DNA of 64,000 nt from positions 62,001-126,000 of the forward strand of contig NZ_FNAJ01000005.1 in assembly GCF_900101905.1 (NCBI RefSeq). Reading direction: 5' to 3'. This document shows, piece after piece, positions 45,437 through 52,933 of this stretch. The stretch is from Myxococcus virescens. Lineage in GTDB: Bacteria > Myxococcota > Myxococcia > Myxococcales > Myxococcaceae. Both the position numbers and the translations under genes were made by a program. The first letter of the stretch is position 1. Every line of letters starts with the position of its first letter. The notes under the pieces were generated by a model, which was not told the origin of the DNA, did no database searches, and worked only from the letters and a program-made list of their open reading frames with translations.

Positions 45437-46282
45437 GTGCTCCCCTCCACCTCCAAGCGGATTCCCGTCGCACTGTGGATCTGGTACCGCGGCGGAATCT
45501 TCCGCGGCTTCCAGCGCCAACCCGAGGGCCCCACCGTCCAGTCAGCCCTGGAAGAGGCGCTGCGGTCCGTGGGGGTGCCGGCGACCTTGATGCCATCGGG
45601 GCGCACGGACCGGGGCGTCCACGCCCGGATGCAGGTGGTGAGCGTCCGGCTGGAAGCGGGCGACTCGGCGGAGTCCCTGGAGAAGCGGCTCCCACCCCGA
45701 TTGCCACCGGGCCTGGGCCTGTGCGGGGTACGCCGCCCCACGTCCTTTCATGCGCAGTGGAGCGCATGCGGCAAGGAGTACCGCTACCGGTTCCAGCTGG
45801 GCGGGGCCGTGACGCCCGAATGGGCGCCCTATGCGCTGGACGTGTCCTCGGAGCCGCTGCTCCAGGCCACGACGGTGACGCCGGAGCGGTTGGCGGCGCT
45901 GCTGCGTTCAGCGGAAGGGACGCGGGACTTCATCGCGTTCCATGAGAAGTCCAGTCCACGCAAGCCGCGCACGCTGGAGTCCGCCACCCTGCACGCGCTG
46001 GGCGGTGGGCTCTACGAGGCTCGGCTGCGCGGGGACGGCTTCGCGCGCTACCAGATCCGCTATTTGATGGGGAGCGCGTTGAAGGTGGCCGCGGGGCTGC
46101 TGCCAGAAGAGGCGTGGCTCGCGGCGCTCGAGACGGGTCAGGCCATGGAGGGCTTCAAGGCGCCCGCTCACGGCCTCGTGCTCTGGGAGGTTCGCTACCC
46201 TCCCCAAGTGGACCCCTTCACCGCCGGGGAGCGTCTCCATCCCCCGGGGCTTCCGCTGGAGCCACCCTTCCACATCGGGTGA
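45437..46282 (+). CDS. truA: tRNA pseudouridine synthase A
   Basis: A 281-residue pseudouridine synthase that modifies positions 38-40 of the tRNA anticodon stem. The catalytic Asp lies in SGRTDRGVHARMQV. Other family segments are YRGGIFRGFQRQPEGPTVQ near the start, SFHAQWSACGKEYRYRF, FIAFHEKSSPRKPRTLESA and GFARYQIRYLMGSALKV. The GTG at 45437 is the only sensible start upstream of the conserved region; its ribosome site is poor. The sequence shows every core motif, so the enzyme should be active. Confidence 0.93.
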   Translation: MLPSTSKRIPVALWIWYRGGIFRGFQRQPEGPTVQSALEEALRSVGVPATLMPSGRTDRGVHARMQVVSVRLEAGDSAESLEKRLPPRLPPGLGLCGVRRPTSFHAQWSACGKEYRYRFQLGGAVTPEWAPYALDVSSEPLLQATTVTPERLAALLRSAEGTRDFIAFHEKSSPRKPRTLESATLHALGGGLYEARLRGDGFARYQIRYLMGSALKVAAGLLPEEAWLAALETGQAMEGFKAPAHGLVLWEVRYPPQVDPFTAGERLHPPGLPLEPPFHIG

Positions 46283-46309
46283 CGCGCGGTGGGGCCCGGA
46301 CGGCCATCT

Positions 46310-46474
46310 TCAGTCGACGAGCCGCTCTTCGTACTTCGCGAGCAGATCGGAGATGGCCTCGCGGAGGTACTCGCTCTGACGGATGCGCGTGGTGCGCGAC
46401 AGGTCCTTGAGGGCGTCGAGCTTCTCGCGGTTGAGCCGGAAGACCACTGAGGTAAGGCGGGGATTCATGTCCAT
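46310..46474 (-). CDS. Small ribbon-helix-helix DNA-binding protein
   Basis: A 54-residue protein: MDMNPRLTSVVFRLNREK is a beta strand followed by a helix, then SRTTRIRQSEYLREAISDLL is the second helix pair, which is the CopG/Arc-type RHH pattern. The ATG at 46474 is preceded by AGGAGG at 8 bp, the best ribosome site in the region. It probably dimerises and binds DNA as a repressor. No toxin gene lies next to it, so an antitoxin role is not supported. The region upstream to 46533 is AT-richer and contains TGTG repeats that could be its operator. Its stop lies 27 bp from the truA stop (convergent). Confidence 0.85.
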   Translation of the reverse strand: MDMNPRLTSVVFRLNREKLDALKDLSRTTRIRQSEYLREAISDLLAKYEERLVD

Positions 46475-46533
46475 GTGCGCGACCTCCTACAGATGCGCAC
46501 ACATTCTCACAAGTCGGTCTGATCGCAAGAAAT

Positions 46534-47109
46534 TCACTTCGATCCGACCGGGAAGATCCACTGAACCCCGGTGAAGGCTTCCGCGTCTCCGCGCAGGCCC
46601 GCGCCGAACCCGAGCGAAAGCCCGAGTCCCCCGAACACCGCGAGCCGCTCGGAGAAGGTGTGTCGCACGCCCAACGCTACGCGAGGCCCCAGCCACGGCC
46701 CAGAAAACGGCCTGATCAGCAGGCCCAGATCATAGAAGGTCTGCCAGGACCCATCTCCGTAGAAGTTCTGGAAGCCGCCGACCACCGATAGATCCGGGCC
46801 GCGCAGGCTGCCGCGGATCACCACGAAGACCTCGTCCCCGTCGTAGCCCACGGTCCGGCTGCCCCCGAGGTCCAGGTGCGCGTCCCCGCCATGCTTCGCG
46901 TCGGACTCCGAGCGATCAATGGACTCGGTGTAGGAGGCGCCGGGGCCGAGGATCAGTGAGAAGGCCCGTCGTTCCGCGTAAGGCGCGTCCACGTACTCCG
47001 CCGCGCCGGCTGCCGCGGGCAGAAGCACGGAACAGGCGCTGATCAGGGTATGGACGCAGCGTGTCAGGCGGGAACCCGCCCTGGGAGACGTGGAGTGATC
47101 GCGGGCCAT
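46534..47109 (-). CDS. Outer-membrane beta-barrel-like protein
   Basis: A 191-residue exported protein with a signal peptide (hydrophobic core TLISACSVLLPAAAGAAEY, cleavage after AGA likely). The mature part alternates polar and hydrophobic residues in strands rich in Gly and aromatics (VGYDGDEVFVVIRGSLRG, GGFQNFYGDGSWQTFYDL, LGPRVALGVRHTFS) and ends in FTGVQWIFPVGSK. This fits a small OmpA-like/8-stranded barrel, but no family was identified. The ATG at 47109 has no clear ribosome site. The gene stands alone, 113 bp from the next gene. Confidence 0.65.
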   Translation of the reverse strand: MARDHSTSPRAGSRLTRCVHTLISACSVLLPAAAGAAEYVDAPYAERRAFSLILGPGASYTESIDRSESDAKHGGDAHLDLGGSRTVGYDGDEVFVVIRGSLRGPDLSVVGGFQNFYGDGSWQTFYDLGLLIRPFSGPWLGPRVALGVRHTFSERLAVFGGLGLSLGFGAGLRGDAEAFTGVQWIFPVGSK

Positions 47110-47222
47110 GGCGCGGATCACGTTTCTATCAGGGTCCGCGTCCGAGGATGTGCCAGTCCGTGCTCCCCTCCCCTGGCGAAGCGGCCAGGGGCCCGGTGCG
47201 CGCACGGAATCGGACGTTCTGA

Positions 47223-47714
47223 TCACGAACCGCCCTTCCAGCGGAGCCAGGACAGGGCCTGGAGCGCCGAGAACCAGGCCCCCGCGCTGAGCACATGACG
47301 CAGGTGGTTCATCCGCACCCACGTCACCGCGGTCTCCACGGCGGCGGCGTTGTCGGGCGCCTCCAGCAGTCTCAGCATCGTCGGGATGAAGTACGAGAAG
47401 GTCAGGAGCCGGTCGGCCAACGCCGCCAACGCGGCCCCGAGCCACCAGACGCGCAGCGCGCCGGTGGCTTGGGATGCGAAGTAGAGGCTCGCCAGGGTGA
47501 GCAGCGTCAGCGGCCCCGTGGTGACGAAGGCCCAGAAGCGGAGTCCCACGTTGTCCTCCCGCGCGGCCTCCGCGGACCAGTGTCCGCCCAGGGTGTCGAG
47601 CCATCGGGGCAACGTGACGCGGTGCTCGTAGAGTCCCGCGCCGAAGGCGATGCCCAGGACGACGACGAAAAGCCACAGGACGATTGCCGCGACGGAATGC
47701 TTCAGGTTGATCAT
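47223..47714 (-). CDS. DUF1772-like membrane protein
   Basis: A 163-residue integral membrane protein with four hydrophobic helices: AIVLWLFVVVLGIAFGAGL near the N-terminus, FVTTGPLTLLTLASLYFA, WWLGAALAALADRLLTFSYF, and a C-terminal helix after MNHLRHVL. The pattern, with FGAGLYEHRVTLPRW and WVRMNHLRHVLSA, resembles the DUF1772/anthrone-oxygenase-like family, often next to MarR or AraC regulators. Such a regulator is divergent here, 77 bp away, so it is the likely target. Enzymatic activity is unproven. The ATG at 47714 was chosen over an upstream start at 47738. Confidence 0.7.
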   Translation of the reverse strand: MINLKHSVAAIVLWLFVVVLGIAFGAGLYEHRVTLPRWLDTLGGHWSAEAAREDNVGLRFWAFVTTGPLTLLTLASLYFASQATGALRVWWLGAALAALADRLLTFSYFIPTMLRLLEAPDNAAAVETAVTWVRMNHLRHVLSAGAWFSALQALSWLRWKGGS

Positions 47715-47791
47715 GGCGCCAGGATGCGTTCCCGGCACGCGAGCGTCTTTCGTGCCCTTGCGCCGTTTTTCGCCTTCCTGCGGAGTTCCCG

Positions 47792-48580
47792 ATGAGCCCC
47801 CGGCCCGCCCTGCTCGAACAGATTGGCTCGGACGTCGTGCAGTTCCAGGACGCGTCCGCGGAGTTCGATGCCACCGTCGGGAAGGTCCTCGCGCTCGGGC
47901 GCGCGGACCTCGCGTGCCTGACGCAGATTCACTTCGGTGGCCCGACGCCCCTCGGCGCCGTCGCCCGCGAAGCCGACGTGGCGCGGCTGGAGCTTGCGGG
48001 CTACGTCCAGCGGGAAGCGGCCGGTGGTGGCCAGCGGCTGGTGCTCACCGCGCACGCACGTGAGTGGATCGACACCCTCTGGGGTCCCCTCCAGGCAGAC
48101 GGCCACCAGCTCATGGCCGGGCTGCCCGAGGAACACCTGCGAATCGTCGCGGGGTTCCTGAAAGCGGCGAGAGCCATCCAGGACCGACACGTGGCCCGGG
48201 TGGCCAAACTGCTTCAGGAACCGGGGACCTCACGGGCGGCACGCCAGCGAGGCGGGCTCTCCCCCGCCGCACTTCGCCGTGTGCAGCTTTACGTGGAGGC
48301 GCACCTTGCCGAGCCAATCCGCGTGGGTGAGCTGGCCACGCGCTCCGGCTTGAGCGTCTTTCATTTCACCCGCGCCTTCCGTCAGTCCACCGGCATGACA
48401 CCGCACGCCTGGGTGCAGCAACGACGCGTGGAACGGGCGCGCGAATTGCTGAGCAACGCGTCGCTGCCGCTGGGAGACATCGCGCTCGCGGTGGGCTTCA
48501 GCTCACAGAGCCATTTCACCACGGTGTTCCGCCGGCTCACCGGACTGACTCCCGCCGTCATCCGCCGCGAACAGCGCTGA
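47792..48580 (+). CDS. MarR-like/AraC fusion transcriptional regulator
   Basis: A 262-residue protein with two DNA-binding modules. The N-terminal part (about 1-140) reads like a MarR winged helix: LLEQIGSDVVQFQDASAEFD, ADLACLTQIH, wing segment AGYVQREAAGGGQRLVLTAH and a dimerisation helix LMAGLPEEHLRIVAGFLKAA. The C-terminal part (about 160-260) is a complete AraC double HTH: IRVGELATRSGLSVFHFTRAF ... DIALAVGFSSQSHFTTVFRR ... GLTPAVIRREQR. The ATG at 47792 follows CGGAG. It is divergent from a DUF1772-like membrane protein gene, which it probably controls. No ligand can be assigned. Confidence 0.85.
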   Translation: MSPRPALLEQIGSDVVQFQDASAEFDATVGKVLALGRADLACLTQIHFGGPTPLGAVAREADVARLELAGYVQREAAGGGQRLVLTAHAREWIDTLWGPLQADGHQLMAGLPEEHLRIVAGFLKAARAIQDRHVARVAKLLQEPGTSRAARQRGGLSPAALRRVQLYVEAHLAEPIRVGELATRSGLSVFHFTRAFRQSTGMTPHAWVQQRRVERARELLSNASLPLGDIALAVGFSSQSHFTTVFRRLTGLTPAVIRREQR

Positions 48581-48685
48581 AGGAACCAGGTGCAAGGTGG
48601 GCCCCCCTTTCGCCCTCCCACATGGCATCGCAACACATACAGGTTACGCATTGACCTGAGTCCTTGGAGGGGTTGATCTCCCACC

Positions 48686-50518
48686 ATGCACACGGGAACG
48701 CCATGGCTCGCAGGACTGATGCTCGTCGTGACGGCTTGCGCCGCCCGTCCCACGCCCGTCATTCCCGCTCCGTCCTCGCCCCCCGTCGTAGTGACGGAAC
48801 CCAAGCCACTCCTCACGGTGTTCCGCCTCGAACCGGATGGGACAAGCGCTGAGCTCGGACATTTGCCACCAGGGCCCGAAGGCTTCACCCCACCTGACAC
48901 GGGCAACTGGTACGCAGAACCCTTGCGCCCCGTGCGTACCGAAGCGGAGGCTCGCGAGGTCGCTGCCGTGCTGCGCGAGCATCGCGTGCGCGAATTGTCG
49001 TTTGGCGTTGCCAGTGTCCCAGCCCCTGGGCTGCTCGCGGCCCTGCTCCAGGAGTCCGGTGTCGTCGCGCTTCAGTTGTCTGGCACGAACTTCGGCAACG
49101 CGCACCTCGCCTCGCTGGAAAACGCGACCCAACTCGAGGCCTTGCACCTCAATGCCACCCGGGTCACCGACGCGGGGCTGGCTCCTCTCAAACGCATGCA
49201 ACAACTGGCAGTGCTGCGGCTGGACGAAACGCCGGTCTCCGACGCAGGCCTTGCGCCGCTGTCAGAGCACACCACCCTGCGTCGAGTAACCCTCGCTGGA
49301 ACAGCCGTAACATCCCAGGGGCTTGGATTCCTCGCGAGGCAACCGGGGCTGGAGGAACTCGACCTGTCGGATACCGCGGTGGACGACACCGTCCTCGCAG
49401 TGCTGCCGGGCGCTCCGTTGCACACGCTCAACCTCAGTGGCACGAAAGTCACGGATGCCGGCCTCCGCGGCCTCAGCGCCATGCCCACCCTTCGGCGGCT
49501 GGGCCTTGCGCGTACCGCTGCCTCAGACGCCAGCCTCGCGCACGTCGCGGGACTCCGTGAACTGGAAGCTCTCCACCTGGGCAGCACGCAGGTGACGGAC
49601 GCCGGGTTGCTCCACCTCGCGAAACTGCCCGCGCTTCGTGCGCTGGTTCTCAGCAAGGCGCGAATCCGAGGCGCAGGACTTCGCCACCTCGCGGGCCTCT
49701 CTCGACTGGAAGCGCTTCACCTCGACGACACACGAGTGGGCGACTCAGCGCTGCGCCATCTTCGAGGACTCAACGAGTTGAGGGAGCTCGACCTCTCGCG
49801 CACCGCCATCACGGGCACGGGACTTCAAGAACTGAGCACCTTGGTGGCGCTCGAATCACTCTGGCTCTCGGGGCTCGCGTTGACGGACGATTCCCTCACG
49901 GCACTCGCTCCCCTCAGCCAACTGACGCGACTCGCGCTCAGCCACACGCCGATTGGCCCGGAGGGGCTGAACAACCTGGGTTCCCGCCCACTCCTGCGAC
50001 ACCTGGAGTTGAGCAAGACCGGGTTCACCGACGAATGGGTGCCCTCCATACGGCAGGCCTTTCCCGGCCTCCATTCATTGAAAGCCGAACGTACCCTCCT
50101 CACGGACGTGGGGCTGGGCCAGTTCGCCGAATGGACAGAGCTGGAGGCAATCCATGTCGCGGGGACCCTCATCAATGGTTCTAGCCTGACGAGCCTGCAC
50201 ACCCTTGCCCGACTCACGACGCTCGACCTCGGCGCGACGAGGTTGGACGCAGAGGGCCAGAAAGCACTCCAGGGCTTCACGAACCTCGTCTGGCTGAGCG
50301 TCGCCGGCGTCCACACCAGCGACGAGATGCTCGGCCACCTCCCCAGTTCGCTCCGAACCCTCTACCTGACGCGCACGAAAGTCACCGACGCGGGCCTCCC
50401 GGCGTTGCACAAGCTGCCACACCTGCGGGAACTCGACCTGCGCGGAACCGCTGTTTCCACAGAGGCCCGGAGCGCCCTGGCACGGGAACGCGGCATCCAC
50501 CTCATCACCGGGATGTGA
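48686..50518 (+). CDS. Leucine-rich-repeat lipoprotein
   Basis: A 610-residue exported protein. The signal peptide ends in the lipobox-like VVTAC (Cys at residue 18). After a proline-rich linker, about 20 leucine-rich repeats of about 24 residues run from about residue 110 to the end, with a unit such as LEALHLNATRVTDAGLAPLK and the recurring xVTDAGL pattern. Such repeats form a curved binding surface, so it likely mediates protein contacts at the cell surface. The ATG at 48686 has GGAGG rather far upstream (13 bp). It is monocistronic; a loose inverted repeat (TGAGCCGC/GCGGCTCA) spans its stop and that of larE. Confidence 0.83.
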   Translation: MHTGTPWLAGLMLVVTACAARPTPVIPAPSSPPVVVTEPKPLLTVFRLEPDGTSAELGHLPPGPEGFTPPDTGNWYAEPLRPVRTEAEAREVAAVLREHRVRELSFGVASVPAPGLLAALLQESGVVALQLSGTNFGNAHLASLENATQLEALHLNATRVTDAGLAPLKRMQQLAVLRLDETPVSDAGLAPLSEHTTLRRVTLAGTAVTSQGLGFLARQPGLEELDLSDTAVDDTVLAVLPGAPLHTLNLSGTKVTDAGLRGLSAMPTLRRLGLARTAASDASLAHVAGLRELEALHLGSTQVTDAGLLHLAKLPALRALVLSKARIRGAGLRHLAGLSRLEALHLDDTRVGDSALRHLRGLNELRELDLSRTAITGTGLQELSTLVALESLWLSGLALTDDSLTALAPLSQLTRLALSHTPIGPEGLNNLGSRPLLRHLELSKTGFTDEWVPSIRQAFPGLHSLKAERTLLTDVGLGQFAEWTELEAIHVAGTLINGSSLTSLHTLARLTTLDLGATRLDAEGQKALQGFTNLVWLSVAGVHTSDEMLGHLPSSLRTLYLTRTKVTDAGLPALHKLPHLRELDLRGTAVSTEARSALARERGIHLITGM

Positions 50519-50562
50519 GCCGCTCCCGAGCCTCGCGACCACCACCAAGGAGACGCGGCTCA
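50516..50562. terminator. Loose hairpin between convergent LRR and larE genes
   Basis: TGAGCCGC (50516-50523) is perfectly complementary to GCGGCTCA (50555-50562), but the loop is 31 nt and the arms include both stop codons. Terminator function is uncertain. Confidence 0.3.
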
Positions 50563-51456
50563 GCTCACCACGGGCAGCGAAAAGCCCTCCGGCTTGCCTG
50601 TGTCCCCCGGCCGCGCCACACCCGCCGCGTCATTCATGCGGCCCGAGCGGAACGGCTCCAGGTCCAGCGCCACGAACTTGAACCCCAGCGCCAGGAACGC
50701 GGTGTTGATCTTCTGCCGCACGTCCGCCGCGAGGAAGCGCTCGTACTCCTCCGCCGCCACCTCCAGCCGCGCCACGTCCTGGTGGTACCGCACGCGGAAC
50801 TGTCGGAAGCCCAGCTTGCGCAGCTCCGACTCGGCGGCGGCGACCTGCAGCAGCCGATCCCGCGTCACCGCCGTGCCGTACGGAATCCGCGACGCCAGGC
50901 ACGCCATCTGCGGCTTGTCCCACGTCGGCAGCCCGAGCGACTGGCTCCACGCCCGGATCTCCTCCTTCGTCAGCCCCGCCTGCGCCAGCGGCGACACCAC
51001 CTGGTGCTCCTGCGCCGCCTTATGGCCGGGCCGGTGGTCCTTGAAGTCGTCCGCGTTGAAGCCGTCCAACACCACCGCCAACCCCAACGACTTCCGCTGC
51101 GCCTCGCAGATGTCGTACAGCTCCGTCTTGCAGAAGTAGCAGCGGTTCGTCGGGTTGGCCGCGTACTGCGGGTTCGCCAGCTCGTTGCTGCCCAGCACCA
51201 CGTGCCGGGCGCCCAGCCGCTTCGCCAGCTCGCGCGCCTCGTCGGCCTCCTCCGGCGCCACGGACGCGGACAGCGCGGTGAGCGCGAGCGCCCGGTCGCC
51301 CAGCTCCTCCACCGCCACCTTCAGCACGAAGGTCGAATCCACACCGCCGGAGAATGCCACCAGCACGCTGCCATGGGCCCGCAGCGCGGCACGCATCAAC
51401 TCCAGCTTGGGGCGCGACGACTCACACAGGGACTTGATCCGCTCGGGGCTCAACAT
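50560..51456 (-). CDS. larE: ATP-dependent sacrificial sulfur transferase LarE
   Basis: A 298-residue N-type ATP pyrophosphatase. The PP-loop is VAFSGGVDSTFVLK. NPTNRCYFCKTELYD and the cysteine in MACLASRIPYG (equivalent to the sacrificial Cys of Lactobacillus LarE) are present. LarE thiolates the nickel-pincer cofactor precursor of lactate racemase, but larB and larC are not nearby. The ATG at 51456 follows AGGAG. It lies 97 bp after cysC in a minus-strand sulfur neighbourhood, so a role in another sulfur transfer is possible. Confidence 0.88.
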   Translation of the reverse strand: MLSPERIKSLCESSRPKLELMRAALRAHGSVLVAFSGGVDSTFVLKVAVEELGDRALALTALSASVAPEEADEARELAKRLGARHVVLGSNELANPQYAANPTNRCYFCKTELYDICEAQRKSLGLAVVLDGFNADDFKDHRPGHKAAQEHQVVSPLAQAGLTKEEIRAWSQSLGLPTWDKPQMACLASRIPYGTAVTRDRLLQVAAAESELRKLGFRQFRVRYHQDVARLEVAAEEYERFLAADVRQKINTAFLALGFKFVALDLEPFRSGRMNDAAGVARPGDTGKPEGFSLPVVS

Positions 51457-51553
51457 GAAGCTCTCCTAAAACGGAGGGGCCCCGGATTGCACGCGCGCCG
51501 CGCGGCAACCTGGAGCCCCTTGGAAATGACACCGGGCCCGGAAGCCCAGCCGC

Positions 51554-52327
51554 CTAGCGAGCCTTCCGCTTCGCGGCCTTCTTCGCCGCCGAGGCCGGCT
51601 TCGCCACCCGGGCCGCGCGCGTGGCCGGACGGGCCTTGACGCCCTTGTCCGCCTTCGGCGCCTTCGCTGCGGGCTTGGACTCCTCGGCGCGGCGGGCCTT
51701 GGCGCCACCCTTCTCGGCCTTCTCCGCCTTCTCGCCCTTCGCGGGGAGCGGGTTGGCCTTCATCTTCTTGCCGGTGATGACCTTCAGCTCCTCGGTGCTC
51801 ATGTAGCCGAGGTCCAGAAGCGACTGGAAGATCTTCGCCGCGCCGTCCTCCACCGACTCCACGTTGGAGTGGATGGTGACTTCCGGCGAGTTGGGCGGCT
51901 CATACGGCTCGGTGATGCCGATGAAGTTGGGGATCTCCCCGTTGAGCGCCTTCTTGTAGCGGCCCGTGGTGTCGCGCTCGATGAGCTTCTCCGTCGGGCA
52001 GTCGACGTAGACTTCCACGTAGCGACCAATCGACCGGCGGTTCTCCTCACGGCCCGGCTTGTACGGGCTCACGCAGGGTACCAGCGCAGCCACGCCGTTT
52101 CGCGTCAGCAGGTTCGCCACGAAACCCAGCCGCTTCACGACGGTGATACGGTCCTCCTTGCCATCCCCCAGCCCCGCCCACAGCGCCTCGCCAAGTTCAC
52201 CCTCGTCGAGGATCTCGACGTTGCGACCCACCTGCCGCAAGCGCGCGGCGATGTAGGCGGCGGTGGTGCTCTTCCCGGTACCGGACATGCCGGTCAGCCA
52301 GAGGGTGAAACCAGTGTTGGAGGCCAT
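51554..52327 (-). CDS. cysC: Adenylylsulfate kinase with basic C-terminal tail
   Basis: APS kinase makes PAPS from APS in sulfate activation. Walker A is TGMSGTGKSTTAA; GDGKEDRITVVKRLGFVANLL, CVSPYKPGREENR and EVYVDCPTEKLIERDTTG follow. The core is about 185 residues, the family's usual length. Here a further 65-70 residues form a tail rich in Lys and Ala (for example KAPKADKGVKARPATRAARV), like histone-H1-type or nucleic-acid-binding tails. The tail is in frame with normal wobble-GC use. The ATG at 52327 lies 72 nt downstream of a predicted transcription start. cysD, cysN and cysH are not in view. Confidence 0.92.
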   Translation of the reverse strand: MASNTGFTLWLTGMSGTGKSTTAAYIAARLRQVGRNVEILDEGELGEALWAGLGDGKEDRITVVKRLGFVANLLTRNGVAALVPCVSPYKPGREENRRSIGRYVEVYVDCPTEKLIERDTTGRYKKALNGEIPNFIGITEPYEPPNSPEVTIHSNVESVEDGAAKIFQSLLDLGYMSTEELKVITGKKMKANPLPAKGEKAEKAEKGGAKARRAEESKPAAKAPKADKGVKARPATRAARVAKPASAAKKAAKRKAR

Positions 52328-52406
52328 ATGGGTCGTCTACTCCCTGCGTCCGGAGCACTTCTTGCAAGCTGCGTATGGACGCCGCAGATCCAGAAGATGG
52401 ACGCGG

Positions 52407-52436
52407 TTATAGACGAAAACCCGGCCACTTGACAAT
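52407..52436 (-). promoter_or_regulatory. Sigma-70-like promoter of cysC
   Basis: On the minus strand, TTGTCA (52436-52431) is followed after 18 bp by TATAAC (52412-52407), the best -35/-10 pair I found in the window. It predicts a start near 52400 and a leader of about 72 nt before cysC. It separates cysC-larE from the sulfur-carrier operon. Confidence 0.7.
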
Positions 52437-52441
52437 TCGCG

Positions 52442-52461
52442 CCCACCTTTCCGCAGGTGGG
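52442..52461 (-). terminator. Hairpin between the JAMM gene and the cysC promoter
   Basis: A perfect 7-bp stem (CCCACCT at 52442-52448, AGGTGGG at 52455-52461) with a 6-nt loop lies 59 bp past the JAMM peptidase stop and just before the cysC -35 box. It may end the sulfur-carrier operon transcript. An operator role is the alternative. Confidence 0.45.
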
Positions 52462-52519
52462 GGTGACGGGCATTCAAGTGCCTGCTCAGACAAGGCTTTT
52501 TCGTTTCTGCAATGCACTT

Positions 52520-52933
52520 TCAGCCCGTTCGTAACACGAAGTTTCCCTCAAGCCACTCATACTCCGACACGTAGTGAACACAGCCGCGATGTACGGATCC
52601 GATGAGGTAGGAAACATCCGAGAGCAGCGGATGCCCCTCCGGAGCCGCCCGTAGCAGGTCCTCCCGGGAGAAGGTGGCCGGTGCATCTACATGCGAGTGG
52701 AACACGCACACCACTCGCTCTGACCGTACATCCGCGTCGATGCAGACGGCCAGCCACTCCTCGGGCGCGAAGGCGTACGCCACGCGTGGGTTGTCGGCGG
52801 CGTTGCGCAGGGAGCGGATCCGCAGGGCGCCCGACCCCTCCGCGCGGAGGATCACCCCACAGCCCTCGAACGGATACGCGGCCTCCAGGAGACGCCCCAC
52901 CTCGTCGAGGATGTGCTCGGGCCAGTGGCTCAC
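52520..52933 (-). CDS. M67-family JAMM metallopeptidase
   Basis: A 137-residue zinc protease of the JAB1/MPN/Mov34 type. The JAMM motif is intact: Glu in PFEGCGVIL, and HSHVDAPATFSREDLL gives H-x-H-x7-S-x2-D. Bacterial members (Mec+, HcyD) trim residues from ThiS/MoaD-like sulfur carriers to expose the GG end, or cleave an amino acid adduct from them. The carrier here already ends in GG, so release of an adduct is more likely. The GTG start at 52933 overlaps the preceding stop (GTGA). It is the last gene of the five-gene operon. Confidence 0.88.
   Translation of the reverse strand: MSHWPEHILDEVGRLLEAAYPFEGCGVILRAEGSGALRIRSLRNAADNPRVAYAFAPEEWLAVCIDADVRSERVVCVFHSHVDAPATFSREDLLRAAPEGHPLLSDVSYLIGSVHRGCVHYVSEYEWLEGNFVLRTG

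Noticed and set aside
46310..46474. Antitoxin of a type II toxin-antitoxin pair
   Set aside because: The neighbours are truA and an outer-membrane protein gene; no toxin-sized gene overlaps or abuts it.
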